Assembly: GCF_001653975.1 (NCBI RefSeq) | Contig: NZ_CP014639.1 | Span: forward strand, 62,001 to 126,000 | Reading direction: 5' to 3' | DNA length: 64,000 nucleotides | Source: Candidatus Chlamydia sanziniae | GTDB lineage: Bacteria > Chlamydiota > Chlamydiia > Chlamydiales > Chlamydiaceae | Shown here: in pieces, positions 38,041 through 47,092 of the stretch | How positions within the stretch are numbered: position 1 is the stretch's first letter | How the letters are laid out: every line of letters starts with the position of its first letter | The notes under the pieces: model-generated | Database searches by the model: none | What the model saw: the letters and a program-made list of their open reading frames with translations, nothing else | Told to the model about the DNA's origin: nothing | Program-made: the position numbers and the translations under genes

Positions 38041-40140
38041 TTAAACTTCTGACTCTTCTTCAGAAGAAGGAGCTGGGCCTTGCAGGATCATTGTAGTTGT
38101 TCCCAATTCCGATAAAACATCTATATAATCTGAAGGGGTAGAAGGAGGTGGGGAAGATAGAGGCGTCCTCATTATCTGGTCTCTTGCTGTTGTTGTTACC
38201 AGGGCAACTAATAATGCATAGGCTTCGGACAGGAATCCTTCGGGGATTTCAACTAGTGGAGACGGCAATGGTTGTGGGGGTTCCGCTATCCTAAAAACAT
38301 AGGACCGGCTACCATCCTCGTGAGTATAAGTGCTAAAAAATGGATCCTCAGAAGGAGATATCGTAGGGAGAGTTGAATTAGAAGAACTTTCACTAGAAGA
38401 TTGGCTTTTCTTTACGTTATCCAGATCTTCATATACGGGTTCGTCGTTTAGATCTTCGTATATAGATTCATCATCCATAGATTCCTCTTGCAAGCGAGAA
38501 TTCCCATGATCGTCTGGGGTTGGCCTTACGAAGGGCTTCATTTCTTCATATACAGATGGTCCATCGGATCCATGCCATCGCAAGTGGGAATACCCTTGAC
38601 TATCTACGATTGGATCCCTCTTTTGCTCAGTTTCTATGAATGAAATAGAACTGTGCTGCCATTCTTCAACCTGGTCTTCTTTAATCCAATACGCGCCTTC
38701 TCTATAATTAGAAGATTCCCTACTGAACCATTCACCTAGAGAAGACAAAAAATCGCGGTGTGTATGGGGTTCGTGGGGTCCCCCTATACCAGGAATCTCT
38801 GTTTTTGAAAATTCCTGAGAATTATCATTCCCTTCTAAATTTACATACCAAGTTGTTGAAGGATACGGCTCCCCACTCACGCTATCTGTATCGTGACTAC
38901 AACAAGCAATACAACGACGCACTGCTTCAGCAGCTGCATGACGGGCAAGTCTCAGCCTAGCCATGAGATTTCTAAAGAAATTTATAATTAAATTTAAAAA
39001 TCCCAGGATAAGACCTCTCACGCCAAGCCAGACCCTTTGTGTTTGGCTCAGAGGTGGTGCTGCACTTGCTTTAGGAACTTCGGAAGCTTGAGAACTGGAA
39101 GGCCTGCTGGGTCCCCCGGAGTCCTCCGGGCCTGCAAAACCTTCGGCGCCCTCAAGAAGGGAAGGACTCACTAATGATTCCTCGAAACTTTCTTCTGGTA
39201 AGACCAGAGGAGGAAAAAGCGCATTAATCATGTCAACAGAACTGTATAGAAATTCATCTACATCTTCTAGCTTAGAAACAGCACTTTCCCCCGCACTTAA
39301 AATAGAGTCGATATCTTCATCACTAAAAGCGGTTACATAACTCGTGAGCTCCATTTCACCCAAAGAGCCTATTATTTCTGTATCTAGCAGGACTTCTTGC
39401 GATTTACCCATGTCATCAGGTAGATAAACTTTTGCTATAACATCCGCTGTCTCACCTGTTTCTCCGCGGGATTCTTTAATTTGCTGTCGGGTAATCTCTA
39501 TTAATTTCATCAGCTCAATTTGCTCTTCACTACTGTCGGCCATGTCAGAAAGCATCTTCTGTAACGAAGATAATCTACTTTCCAGATCAGAAGAAGATAG
39601 GGGCTCAACATCTGGAGGAGGCGGATCTGTAGGCAATGTCCATTGGTTAAATGTGTGCTTCAATTTGTTAAAAGCCCGCATTTTCTTGTTGAAAGCCCGC
39701 ATTTTGGAATGAGACGCGCCTGCCTGTGATGAAAATGTGGAAGTACCTTCTAAAGGATCCGACTCTGTAGGACTTGTACGACCGGTTTCTTCTTCCTTTT
39801 CCTCTTCCCCTGATGTCTCTATCTCTGTTGTTCCTTGAGGTGTTTGTTTAGACTGCTCTGCGATTTCTTCTTTAAAAATTGTAGAAAACGAATGCCGCAC
39901 TTCCGCAGCTTTGTTGCTTCCTTCTCCAGAAGACAAGTCCAATACTCTCTGTACTCCAGAACGAATACGATCAAAAATTCCTCCTGATCTTTTAGCCGCT
40001 AAAGAGTTTCCTTTTCCTTTCGAAATCCCGTGTGTTCCAAGTAGACCTGTTTCCTCCTCTAGCTGGGGATTATCTTCCCCCTCTGGATAAGGTACATCTT
40101 GTGTTCTTCTTGGTCCTCCTGGACCTATGCCTGATGCCAT
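38041..40140 (-). CDS. Low-complexity probable effector rich in phosphotyrosine-type motifs (CPn0472-like)
   Basis: 699 residues, no signal peptide. The protein is mostly disordered in composition (Ser, Glu, Pro, Gly), with one hydrophobic/amphipathic stretch at about residues 369-395 followed by a basic helix (RLRLARHAAAEAVRRC). The C-terminal third has tyrosine motifs in acidic context: WY432VNL (YxN, Grb2-type), SVY531EEM (YxxM, PI3K p85-type), SIY561EDL and EPVY570EDL. A SPPPSTP stretch lies near the end. SKMRAFNK/KMRAFNKL at 146-160 is a direct micro-duplication. By position (two genes before a CPn0474-like gene and glgB) and by the GPGGPRRT start it corresponds to C. pneumoniae CPn0472. 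Role unknown; a type III effector or surface-associated protein is plausible. Shares the hydrophobic-plus-basic module with the next gene upstream. Confidence 0.8.
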   Translation of the reverse strand: MASGIGPGGPRRTQDVPYPEGEDNPQLEEETGLLGTHGISKGKGNSLAAKRSGGIFDRIRSGVQRVLDLSSGEGSNKAAEVRHSFSTIFKEEIAEQSKQTPQGTTEIETSGEEEKEEETGRTSPTESDPLEGTSTFSSQAGASHSKMRAFNKKMRAFNKLKHTFNQWTLPTDPPPPDVEPLSSSDLESRLSSLQKMLSDMADSSEEQIELMKLIEITRQQIKESRGETGETADVIAKVYLPDDMGKSQEVLLDTEIIGSLGEMELTSYVTAFSDEDIDSILSAGESAVSKLEDVDEFLYSSVDMINALFPPLVLPEESFEESLVSPSLLEGAEGFAGPEDSGGPSRPSSSQASEVPKASAAPPLSQTQRVWLGVRGLILGFLNLIINFFRNLMARLRLARHAAAEAVRRCIACCSHDTDSVSGEPYPSTTWYVNLEGNDNSQEFSKTEIPGIGGPHEPHTHRDFLSSLGEWFSRESSNYREGAYWIKEDQVEEWQHSSISFIETEQKRDPIVDSQGYSHLRWHGSDGPSVYEEMKPFVRPTPDDHGNSRLQEESMDDESIYEDLNDEPVYEDLDNVKKSQSSSESSSNSTLPTISPSEDPFFSTYTHEDGSRSYVFRIAEPPQPLPSPLVEIPEGFLSEAYALLVALVTTTARDQIMRTPLSSPPPSTPSDYIDVLSELGTTTMILQGPAPSSEEESEV

Positions 40141-40243
40141 GTGACTTACTTCCTAAAATAAAAACAAATACAACACATAATTTATGCTTTTAAAAATAAA
40201 ATTATTCAGAATCAAACTCAAAAGAGTTTTATCCTGAATAATT

Positions 40244-41749
40244 TTAATCTTCATTTTCCGATATTCTAAACATGCGTTCTGATAAACGCGCATTTAATTC
40301 CTCCATAAAACTGAGATTTACAATAGAAGAAACAGGGGGACTGGGATTTACAGGACTTTCAGGAGGAGTTGGAGTAGTGGGAGCAGTTGGAATAGCCGAG
40401 ATAGTGGGAGCAGTTGGAGTAGCAGCAGGAAAAGATGCGGATTGTCCATGATACAAATACAGCGCGCTCCTAACTTGCTGGTCGAGAACTTGAACTAGTA
40501 TCTCCTCTTGAAAAGCAGGAAAGTCATCACTAGAACCTAGTGACGAGCTCTCTAACATCTCCACATCCTCTTCAGGAATCACCATGTTCCCCTGGCTGTC
40601 AAAAGTTCCCATCTGCTGTCTTTCCAGCCAACTTTGAACTTTCTCCTTAGTAGATTGAGGTCTTTGTAATCCGGGGAGATTATCACCACCTCTTCGTGAG
40701 ACAAAAAATCCCTGAGTTCGATTAAAAGTGCGTCTTATGCCCACGGCTACAGCATGACGTGCTGCTTGCAACTTCTCGAGCACCATGCTGAGAAATTTTT
40801 GAACTGCAGCAAGTACACTCAAGAAAAAATCTCTTACTTTCTGAGCGCGAGATTTGTGCACTCCACCTGAAGAAGACTGCGCTTCTTGAACATCTTGAGT
40901 AGCAGATTGTTGGGATTCACCGGTCTGAATAGCTGTGTATTCTACTGCTGTTTCTTGCCTAGGATGTACTTCAGAAGTTGACTGTAGATTCAGTTGCGCG
41001 TAGAGAACATCATCCCTATCATGGTCTGGCCCCCGAAAAGCTGAAAGTTGATCCGAAGCTTTCTCACCATCGAGTATCAGTTCTTCAAGTGCGTTGTCAT
41101 TGACATCCTGAGGATCTGAGGTGATTGCATCTCTTAGCTCTTCGAGGCTCTGAGAGGAGTTATCTGAATGTTCAGTAAGCTGGAGATCTTTATCTGTTTT
41201 CTTTAGCCATTCGCGTACTAAGACCTGCTGGCTTGGGGGTAAGCTTTCTCCCTTATTCGGGTCCAATAGCTCATTAAAATTTTTTGTGCGTGTTTCCAAC
41301 TCTGATAGTGAAAACCCACTCTGAGAACTGATATTACGAGGATGCTCTTCCAAGTGCGATCTTATCTCATCAATTCCACTTAACCGCACTCCATGTCGGA
41401 CATATCCTGGAGGTATTGGCGACGAAATCGTAGGTGCTGCCACTCGTTCAAAGGTAAAGAAATTCTTTACGCTCTTCCAAATACGTGTGAATACGTTAGG
41501 ACCCGAGGAAGAAGAGGTTCTCTGATCCTGATCTTCTGGAGTACGCATCTGTAGCTTGGAAAGCCGCTCTCTTGTCTCACCAAAAGACAACCCCGAAGTA
41601 GACTCCTCTTCTCCTTGATTTACCTCGATCACGTTATGTCCCCCTAAATTGTTCGAAGAACCACTCTCTACATCTTCAGCTTCCTGCCTACGTTTAGGAG
41701 GTAATCTTGGGGGTCCTCCGCCAGGACCGCTTACACCATGAATTCCCAT
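40244..41749 (-). CDS. Probable surface/effector protein with ITIM-like motifs (CPn0473/LIPP-like by position)
   Basis: The ATG at 41749 (MGIHGVSGPGGG) is preferred over an in-frame GTG at 41761; 501 residues. Near the N-terminus GPPRLPPKR fits a class II SH3 ligand (PxxPx+). Residues 247-276 (ATG numbering) contain DVLY250AQLNL and AVEY271TAIQ, both fitting the host ITIM consensus (I/V/L/S)xYxx(L/V/I), 21 residues apart. A hydrophobic/amphipathic region at about 306-328 is followed by LQAARHAVAVGIRR, the module shared with the CPn0472-like neighbour. The tail is Pro/Thr rich. Gene order suggests the equivalent of C. pneumoniae CPn0473, reported as a lipid-raft-dependent adhesin (LIPP) that exposes host phosphatidylserine. 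That assignment is from synteny and memory, not alignment. Confidence 0.78.
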   Translation of the reverse strand: MGIHGVSGPGGGPPRLPPKRRQEAEDVESGSSNNLGGHNVIEVNQGEEESTSGLSFGETRERLSKLQMRTPEDQDQRTSSSSGPNVFTRIWKSVKNFFTFERVAAPTISSPIPPGYVRHGVRLSGIDEIRSHLEEHPRNISSQSGFSLSELETRTKNFNELLDPNKGESLPPSQQVLVREWLKKTDKDLQLTEHSDNSSQSLEELRDAITSDPQDVNDNALEELILDGEKASDQLSAFRGPDHDRDDVLYAQLNLQSTSEVHPRQETAVEYTAIQTGESQQSATQDVQEAQSSSGGVHKSRAQKVRDFFLSVLAAVQKFLSMVLEKLQAARHAVAVGIRRTFNRTQGFFVSRRGGDNLPGLQRPQSTKEKVQSWLERQQMGTFDSQGNMVIPEEDVEMLESSSLGSSDDFPAFQEEILVQVLDQQVRSALYLYHGQSASFPAATPTAPTISAIPTAPTTPTPPESPVNPSPPVSSIVNLSFMEELNARLSERMFRISENED

Positions 41750-41988
41750 AATTGCAATCACTCAATTTTTATTTAAAAAAAACCAATATTTTATATCTAA
41801 ATTTTAAAACAAATAGAAAAAAATAAAATTAAAATAACAAATTATCTTATTAACAATACTAAACACATCGAAGAACAAAAATCTCTATCTAAAATCCTTT
41901 CTTCCCTCTTTATTTCTAGAAATTCAAAGGGACGCGGTAATGCCAAGTCTTTAAAAATGAAGGGAGAAGCACTTAGTATCTAAAGAAA

Positions 41989-43791
41989 TTAGTTATTGAA
42001 GATACTATCGGCATCGATAACTTCTTCTGTCTCTTGGAATAGGCCGCTTTGACTAGTGGCCATGGCTTCAACAAGGATATCGGCAGCGATGGAGTCGAGT
42101 CCACCACTGGTAATGTTGTTAGGGTTATAGAGACATTCGCGACATTTGCGACGACGATTTCGTAATTTTATAAGTTCCTTATAAAGCCAATCGACGAGTT
42201 TTTGCATTAAGATTCCTCCGCCAATAGCGAGTGCTGCGCCACCAATAGTAAGTAACCCGGGGATAATCGGAGTAAAGACAGGCACTAAGGCGAGGAGCAT
42301 AATTCCAACACCAACGCCGATGAGGATACCTCCAACAATCACACTGTTGCCCTCTTTGTGCATTTCGAAATTTCGAACTTCCTGACGGATGGCGGCATCA
42401 GTTTCCCTTACCTGCTTCTTATAGACTTTCTGCCAAGCATCGTTGAACTCTTTATCCGTATATGTAGATCCTGCGGCAGCTAAAAAATTGCGAACATAAG
42501 ATTTATTTTTTGCTTCTTTCCATCGTAACCGGCTAATGCGCAGCCTTGTTTTTAGTTGGTACGCTGTATAGGCAAGTCCCGAGGATACCATAGGGAAAGT
42601 TGTAGAAGCAACTGCGGAACCTATCGTTGCCACTAATAATATTTGTAATGCTGTCAGTCCTCCGAATCCAGAAACCATCAAAGCTGCGACTCCTGCTAAT
42701 AACAATAGTGTTGCTATTGCAAAGAAGATCTTTTGTTGCATGGTTAATGCTAATCTTTGTTCCACTTCTTCTGAAGAAATCCGCGATGTAGCATTTATTG
42801 CCTCGAGGTTTTCTTCTGGAATTTCTATTTCTATAGAAGCTTGGACATCCATGCTTGGTTCCTCTTCCTTGCTTTCTTTAACCTCGTTCACCCAATTCCA
42901 CTCCTGATCGCGGATACTTTTTAGTGAGGTTCCTACGAAAAGTACTTGATTCTGTTGTGAGGTGAAGAAGGTACGCCATTTGCTTACACTACTGTGTAGT
43001 AAAGATTGAAGAATTGCCGTTATTCCTATGGAAATCAGAGGAGGGGCGAGAACGATAGCAATGACCGCGGGAATTCCTGCTAAGAATAAGGTTCCTGCAA
43101 TTGCAAGAAGGACACCGAGGATGACTAAGCCAACGCCAATTAAGGTAACAGCTAGAGAAATGTAATGAAGTTTTTGCGCTTCTTTTAGAGTTTCTTCGAG
43201 AGTAAGGGCCTCACCACGAGCGACTTTCTCGGAACGAAAATACTTACTATAAAGATAATGGCTGAAACTCGCCAAGGCTGTTTGACTTCCTCGTGAGTAA
43301 GCACTAGATCCCACAGGACCTAGGAGATTCCCGTATCCTCCTGGAATAAAGGCGGCTCCTAGTTTTGCAGCCAATCCGAAGCCTGTGAAACCTATACCTA
43401 TAGATATGGCGCTCTTCACACGACGATGTTCTTTCATTTTTGGAGAAATGAGATCACGAGCAATATAAACTAAACTCTTCATAACAGCAAAGCCTCCAAT
43501 GCTAACTCCTGCAAAGGCAACACTTAATAAAATGCTTTGCGGCAGGCCAGGAGCTAGAATTGTCAAGGCAACGACAACAACGATGATGGCTACTGTGAGG
43601 ACAATCAAACCAGCAAGGAGAGTGACGGAGTGGTTGAACATTCTTCCTTCCAACTCTGCAATGTACACTTGAGAGCGAGCAGTCGGAGCAAGTAGTAAAC
43701 AAGTTTTATCTGCAGGTCCTGAAACTGACGGACTTGGAGTTTTAGGTACAGAATGATTATTATCGCTAGGATTTATTCGAAAAACTGGCAT
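41989..43791 (-). CDS. Multi-pass Inc-like membrane protein with four bilobed hydrophobic regions (CPn0474-like)
   Basis: 600 residues. The N-terminus is polar with a TPSPSVSGP stretch and no signal peptide, as in type III-secreted Inc proteins. Four paired hydrophobic domains can be read at roughly residues 55-108, 208-262, 353-405 and 488-540. Each is two helices with a very short turn, the Inc hallmark, separated by charged segments such as the acidic SKEEEPSMDVQ linker. The C-terminus has RNRRRKCRECLYNPN and an acidic tail. Position next to glgB matches CPn0474. The likely site is the inclusion membrane or another host membrane; function unknown. Confidence 0.78.
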   Translation of the reverse strand: MPVFRINPSDNNHSVPKTPSPSVSGPADKTCLLLAPTARSQVYIAELEGRMFNHSVTLLAGLIVLTVAIIVVVVALTILAPGLPQSILLSVAFAGVSIGGFAVMKSLVYIARDLISPKMKEHRRVKSAISIGIGFTGFGLAAKLGAAFIPGGYGNLLGPVGSSAYSRGSQTALASFSHYLYSKYFRSEKVARGEALTLEETLKEAQKLHYISLAVTLIGVGLVILGVLLAIAGTLFLAGIPAVIAIVLAPPLISIGITAILQSLLHSSVSKWRTFFTSQQNQVLFVGTSLKSIRDQEWNWVNEVKESKEEEPSMDVQASIEIEIPEENLEAINATSRISSEEVEQRLALTMQQKIFFAIATLLLLAGVAALMVSGFGGLTALQILLVATIGSAVASTTFPMVSSGLAYTAYQLKTRLRISRLRWKEAKNKSYVRNFLAAAGSTYTDKEFNDAWQKVYKKQVRETDAAIRQEVRNFEMHKEGNSVIVGGILIGVGVGIMLLALVPVFTPIIPGLLTIGGAALAIGGGILMQKLVDWLYKELIKLRNRRRKCRECLYNPNNITSGGLDSIAADILVEAMATSQSGLFQETEEVIDADSIFNN

Positions 43792-43920
43792 AAGAAAAAA
43801 AATAAAAACAGTTATTTCTATTATAAAATAGCTTTTCGATATCGACTAGAGAACAAAATCCTTAAGGAATTTAACAAAGATAATACAAGTTACTTAAAAA
43901 AGCTTAGAATATAGAATTGT

Positions 43921-46083
43921 TTAATAGAAGGTCACTCGGAAAATCAAAGTAGCAATTGGGGGAAGTTCTATATCAATACCCCAACCATGGTTAGGATTTT
44001 CACAGATTTTGGGAGGACGCCTGCCTTTTCCCGATCCCCCAAAATGTTGATCATCTGTATTGAACAACAATTCACAGCTGGCGAGATTGCAGCAATGGAA
44101 TTCATAGGAAGGAAATGTTCCCCCACTCAAGTGGTGCACACAAAGGAGAGCACTTTTCCGTTCTCCTCTAGCGAAACGGTAATAGGCAATGACATTATTT
44201 TCTATATCCTGGAAGTCTACCCAAAGGAAGGAATCTCGAGTGCCATCTCCCAGCCATAGGTAGGGCTGCTGAAAATAGAAAGCATTCAATTCTGCAGCGC
44301 ACTGCTGGAGCGCTTTATGCTCGGGATGTTTTAAAAGCTCCCAATCTAAGGCACGATCCGGGGTCCATTCATTCCATTGTCCGAACTCTCCCCCCATAAA
44401 GAGTAGTTTTACCCCTGGGAGACAAAGTTGATAGCTCAGCAGCAGCCGGAGGTGGGCGAAGCGTGTCCAAGAATCTCCAACCATCTTATTCATTAGGCTA
44501 CCTTTTCCATGAACGACCTCATCATGTGAGAGGGGGAGAACAAAGCTTTCATCAAAGGCATACCACAAACTGAAGGTCAGATCTTTTTGGTGATATCTAC
44601 GATAAATAGGGTCCTTAGTAAAATAGTGAAAGGTATCATGCATCCACCCTAAATTCCATTTATAATCGAATCCTAACCCTTGAGCTTCTGGGGTGTCTGT
44701 AACTCCAGGAAATGCTGTAGATTCCTCAGCAAATGTTAATACTCCGGGATACTCACGATGAACTACAGAGTTTAGATGTTTAAAAAATTCGATAGCTTCG
44801 AGATTTTCTCTACCTCCATGGATATTGGGGGACCACTCTCCGTTTTGACGTCCGTAATCACGGTAGAGCATGGAGGCAACAGCATCTACGCGTAGGCCGT
44901 CTATATGCATTTTGTCGAGCCAGAACAATGCGCTTCCCAATAAGAAGTTTGAGACTTCCTTACGGCCATAATTAAAAGTGTAGGTATGCCAATGAGGATG
45001 GAAAGGATTGCGATGTCCCATATATTCATAGAGAGAGTCCCCATCAAAAGAAGCTAAGGCAAAGCTATCTGTGGGGAAATGGCCAGGGACCCAGTCCAGG
45101 ATAACCCCGAGATTGTGTCTGTGTAGGTAGTCTACGAAATACTGAAAATCCTCGGGAGGGCCGTAGCGAAACGTGGGTGCGTAATAACCCGTCACCTGAT
45201 ATCCCCAAGATTCATTTAAAGGGTGTTCCGTTATGGGGAGTAGTTCGATGTGGGTGTAGTGCATCTTCTTACAGTACTGAGCGAGCTGTTGCGCGCACTT
45301 GCGATAATTTAATGGGGTTCCATTTTCCCATTGCCAGGAACCAAGATGTATTTCGTAAATTGCCAAAGGACGTTCTCTTTGTTCTCTACGCTGTTTCATC
45401 CAAGTGTCATCACTCCAACGGTACCGATCACTATTCACGACGATAGCAGCGGCTTCGGGAGGAGAATCAAAACTTTTCCCATAGGGGTCTGTCTTAATGA
45501 CAAGCTCTCCTGATACTGTGATTATCTCCCATTTGTATCGATTTCCTTCTTCAAGGCCGGGAACAAAGAGCTCCCAAACCCCCTCTATAGAGACTTTACG
45601 TAAGGGGTTGACAAGGCCGTGCCAGAAATTGAAATCTCCGATTACAGAGACCCTTTGTGCTCTTGGAGCCCAAACGGTAAAGAGCACACCGGGAATCCCC
45701 TCTACTTGCCAAGGAATGGCCCCCATATGTTCATAAATACGATAATGTGTCCCTTGAAGGAATAAAAAATTATCCATTTCACTCCAAAGGGGAGGAAAAG
45801 CATAAGGATCATGGGCTAGCAATCCATTTTGATGATAGATGCGGTAATCTTTGGAGGTGATTCCTTTAGGTACGGAGATAGAAAAGAGCCCAGAGTGATG
45901 AGGAATAGCCGCATGGTGTTTTCCTAAGAGTTCAATGGTAACATGGCAAGCGCCTGGGCGAAAAAGAACAATACGATCTTGGAGGGCATCTTCAGGTACG
46001 ATACCTAAAAGCTCATGAGGATTACTTTGCTTTCCTGAGATGAGCAAAGTAAGATCTTGAGCATTGAACAGACGGTCAACCAT
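43921..46083 (-). CDS. glgB: 1,4-alpha-glucan branching enzyme GlgB
   Basis: 720 residues, the normal GlgB length. It makes the alpha-1,6 branches of glycogen from alpha-1,4 chains. An N-terminal beta-sandwich pair is followed by the CBM48 segment (LFTVWAPRAQRVSVIGDFN, about 134-152) and the GH13 catalytic barrel. The visible catalytic trio is D400 in DGLRVDAVA, E453 in FAEEST and D521 in LSHDEVVHGK. The substrate-shaping GYQVTGYYAPTFRYG motif is at about 294-308. The start is an ATG 13 bases after the stop of the preceding gene, so it is likely translated from the same transcript as the mtaB/hflX group. Chlamydiae accumulate glycogen in some species; in the C. pneumoniae lineage the enzyme is kept although little glycogen is usually seen. 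Confidence 0.97.
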   Translation of the reverse strand: MVDRLFNAQDLTLLISGKQSNPHELLGIVPEDALQDRIVLFRPGACHVTIELLGKHHAAIPHHSGLFSISVPKGITSKDYRIYHQNGLLAHDPYAFPPLWSEMDNFLFLQGTHYRIYEHMGAIPWQVEGIPGVLFTVWAPRAQRVSVIGDFNFWHGLVNPLRKVSIEGVWELFVPGLEEGNRYKWEIITVSGELVIKTDPYGKSFDSPPEAAAIVVNSDRYRWSDDTWMKQRREQRERPLAIYEIHLGSWQWENGTPLNYRKCAQQLAQYCKKMHYTHIELLPITEHPLNESWGYQVTGYYAPTFRYGPPEDFQYFVDYLHRHNLGVILDWVPGHFPTDSFALASFDGDSLYEYMGHRNPFHPHWHTYTFNYGRKEVSNFLLGSALFWLDKMHIDGLRVDAVASMLYRDYGRQNGEWSPNIHGGRENLEAIEFFKHLNSVVHREYPGVLTFAEESTAFPGVTDTPEAQGLGFDYKWNLGWMHDTFHYFTKDPIYRRYHQKDLTFSLWYAFDESFVLPLSHDEVVHGKGSLMNKMVGDSWTRFAHLRLLLSYQLCLPGVKLLFMGGEFGQWNEWTPDRALDWELLKHPEHKALQQCAAELNAFYFQQPYLWLGDGTRDSFLWVDFQDIENNVIAYYRFARGERKSALLCVHHLSGGTFPSYEFHCCNLASCELLFNTDDQHFGGSGKGRRPPKICENPNHGWGIDIELPPIATLIFRVTFY

Positions 46084-46096
46084 AGAAGGGCGCTAT

Positions 46097-47092
46097 CTAT
46101 TTACAAAAACAATCCCATAGATAAGTTGTTCCTGCTTTTATCTCCACATTTTCTCCTAAAGCTATTTGTTTAAATCCCGAAAAACGCCTCCGGGTCCACT
46201 GGCGTAGGCGGGCAGTGCGCAAAGAAGAACAAAACTGCAGAAACAATGGTGTCGTATGATAAGCCTCTAAGCTCACTTGACGAATGGTCTTTTTTGTCCA
46301 GATCATGGACAAAGTCCCGATATTAGGGAGATGCACTCCTACTAAACGCCCGCAAGGAAATTCGGGAGGTAAAGCAGGAAGGATTTGTATGAACTTCCCT
46401 TGATAGGAAATGAAAATTTCTTGCAGCATGACAAAGCTATGAGCAAGAAGCGAAAAAGGCACTTCCAATTCGTGATTTGGGGTGATATCGGGGAGGATCC
46501 CCTGCCATTCTGTATCATAAAGGCGAGGAAGGAAACATTCTGAAAATCCTGACAGTACTAGGGAGAGTAGAGTTGGAACGATTTCTGTAATTTTTTTTTC
46601 ACGAATTTTTTGATGTGCCCTAGCGAGCAGCCTTCCTGTTCCGTAGGTAGGGAGAGGATCTTCATGCTTTTCTTTAGGGACCATAGCGGCTAACCGCAGC
46701 CATAAAGGAAGCATTTCTTTGAGGTCCTGACGCTGCCGGATCTTTTGCCAATCAGCATGTTTATGCACACCGAGGGAAAGGAGAGGTACTGCTAAAGATG
46801 CTGAGGGGAGCTTTCCTTTTAAAGATGTGGTATATTCTCCTGAAGGAAGAAGGTAATATTTGTAGCACTCCGAGGTAATTGCCAATCCTCCGCGATGTAA
46901 ATCCTGAAATACTACGAAACGCTTCAAAGGGCCCTGCATAACCACAGATTCTTTAGCGAGAAGCTCATGGGTTGAGGAGAAGAGGCTCCAACAACTAGGA
47001 AATACTCTTGCATAGAGTGTGGCGCCTGGGATGGGTAGGGCTTTACCAGGAATTCGGGTGTAAGGTTTGAAATATTGTGTTAGAGAAATCAT
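46097..47092 (-). CDS. Conserved chlamydial protein of unknown function (CPn0476-like)
   Basis: The start chosen is the ATG at 47092 (MISLTQYFKPYTRIPG), which overlaps the stop of the upstream mtaB gene as ATGA and has GGAGAA just before it; frames starting at 47107 would lack this coupling. 331 residues, soluble-looking, no signal peptide or long hydrophobic helix. The sequence has short conserved-looking motifs (YKYYLLPSGEYTTS, YLWDCFCK at the end) but nothing I can tie to a known enzyme. Placed between mtaB and glgB as in C. pneumoniae, so likely an ancient chlamydial core gene. Confidence 0.8.
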   Translation of the reverse strand: MISLTQYFKPYTRIPGKALPIPGATLYARVFPSCWSLFSSTHELLAKESVVMQGPLKRFVVFQDLHRGGLAITSECYKYYLLPSGEYTTSLKGKLPSASLAVPLLSLGVHKHADWQKIRQRQDLKEMLPLWLRLAAMVPKEKHEDPLPTYGTGRLLARAHQKIREKKITEIVPTLLSLVLSGFSECFLPRLYDTEWQGILPDITPNHELEVPFSLLAHSFVMLQEIFISYQGKFIQILPALPPEFPCGRLVGVHLPNIGTLSMIWTKKTIRQVSLEAYHTTPLFLQFCSSLRTARLRQWTRRRFSGFKQIALGENVEIKAGTTYLWDCFCK

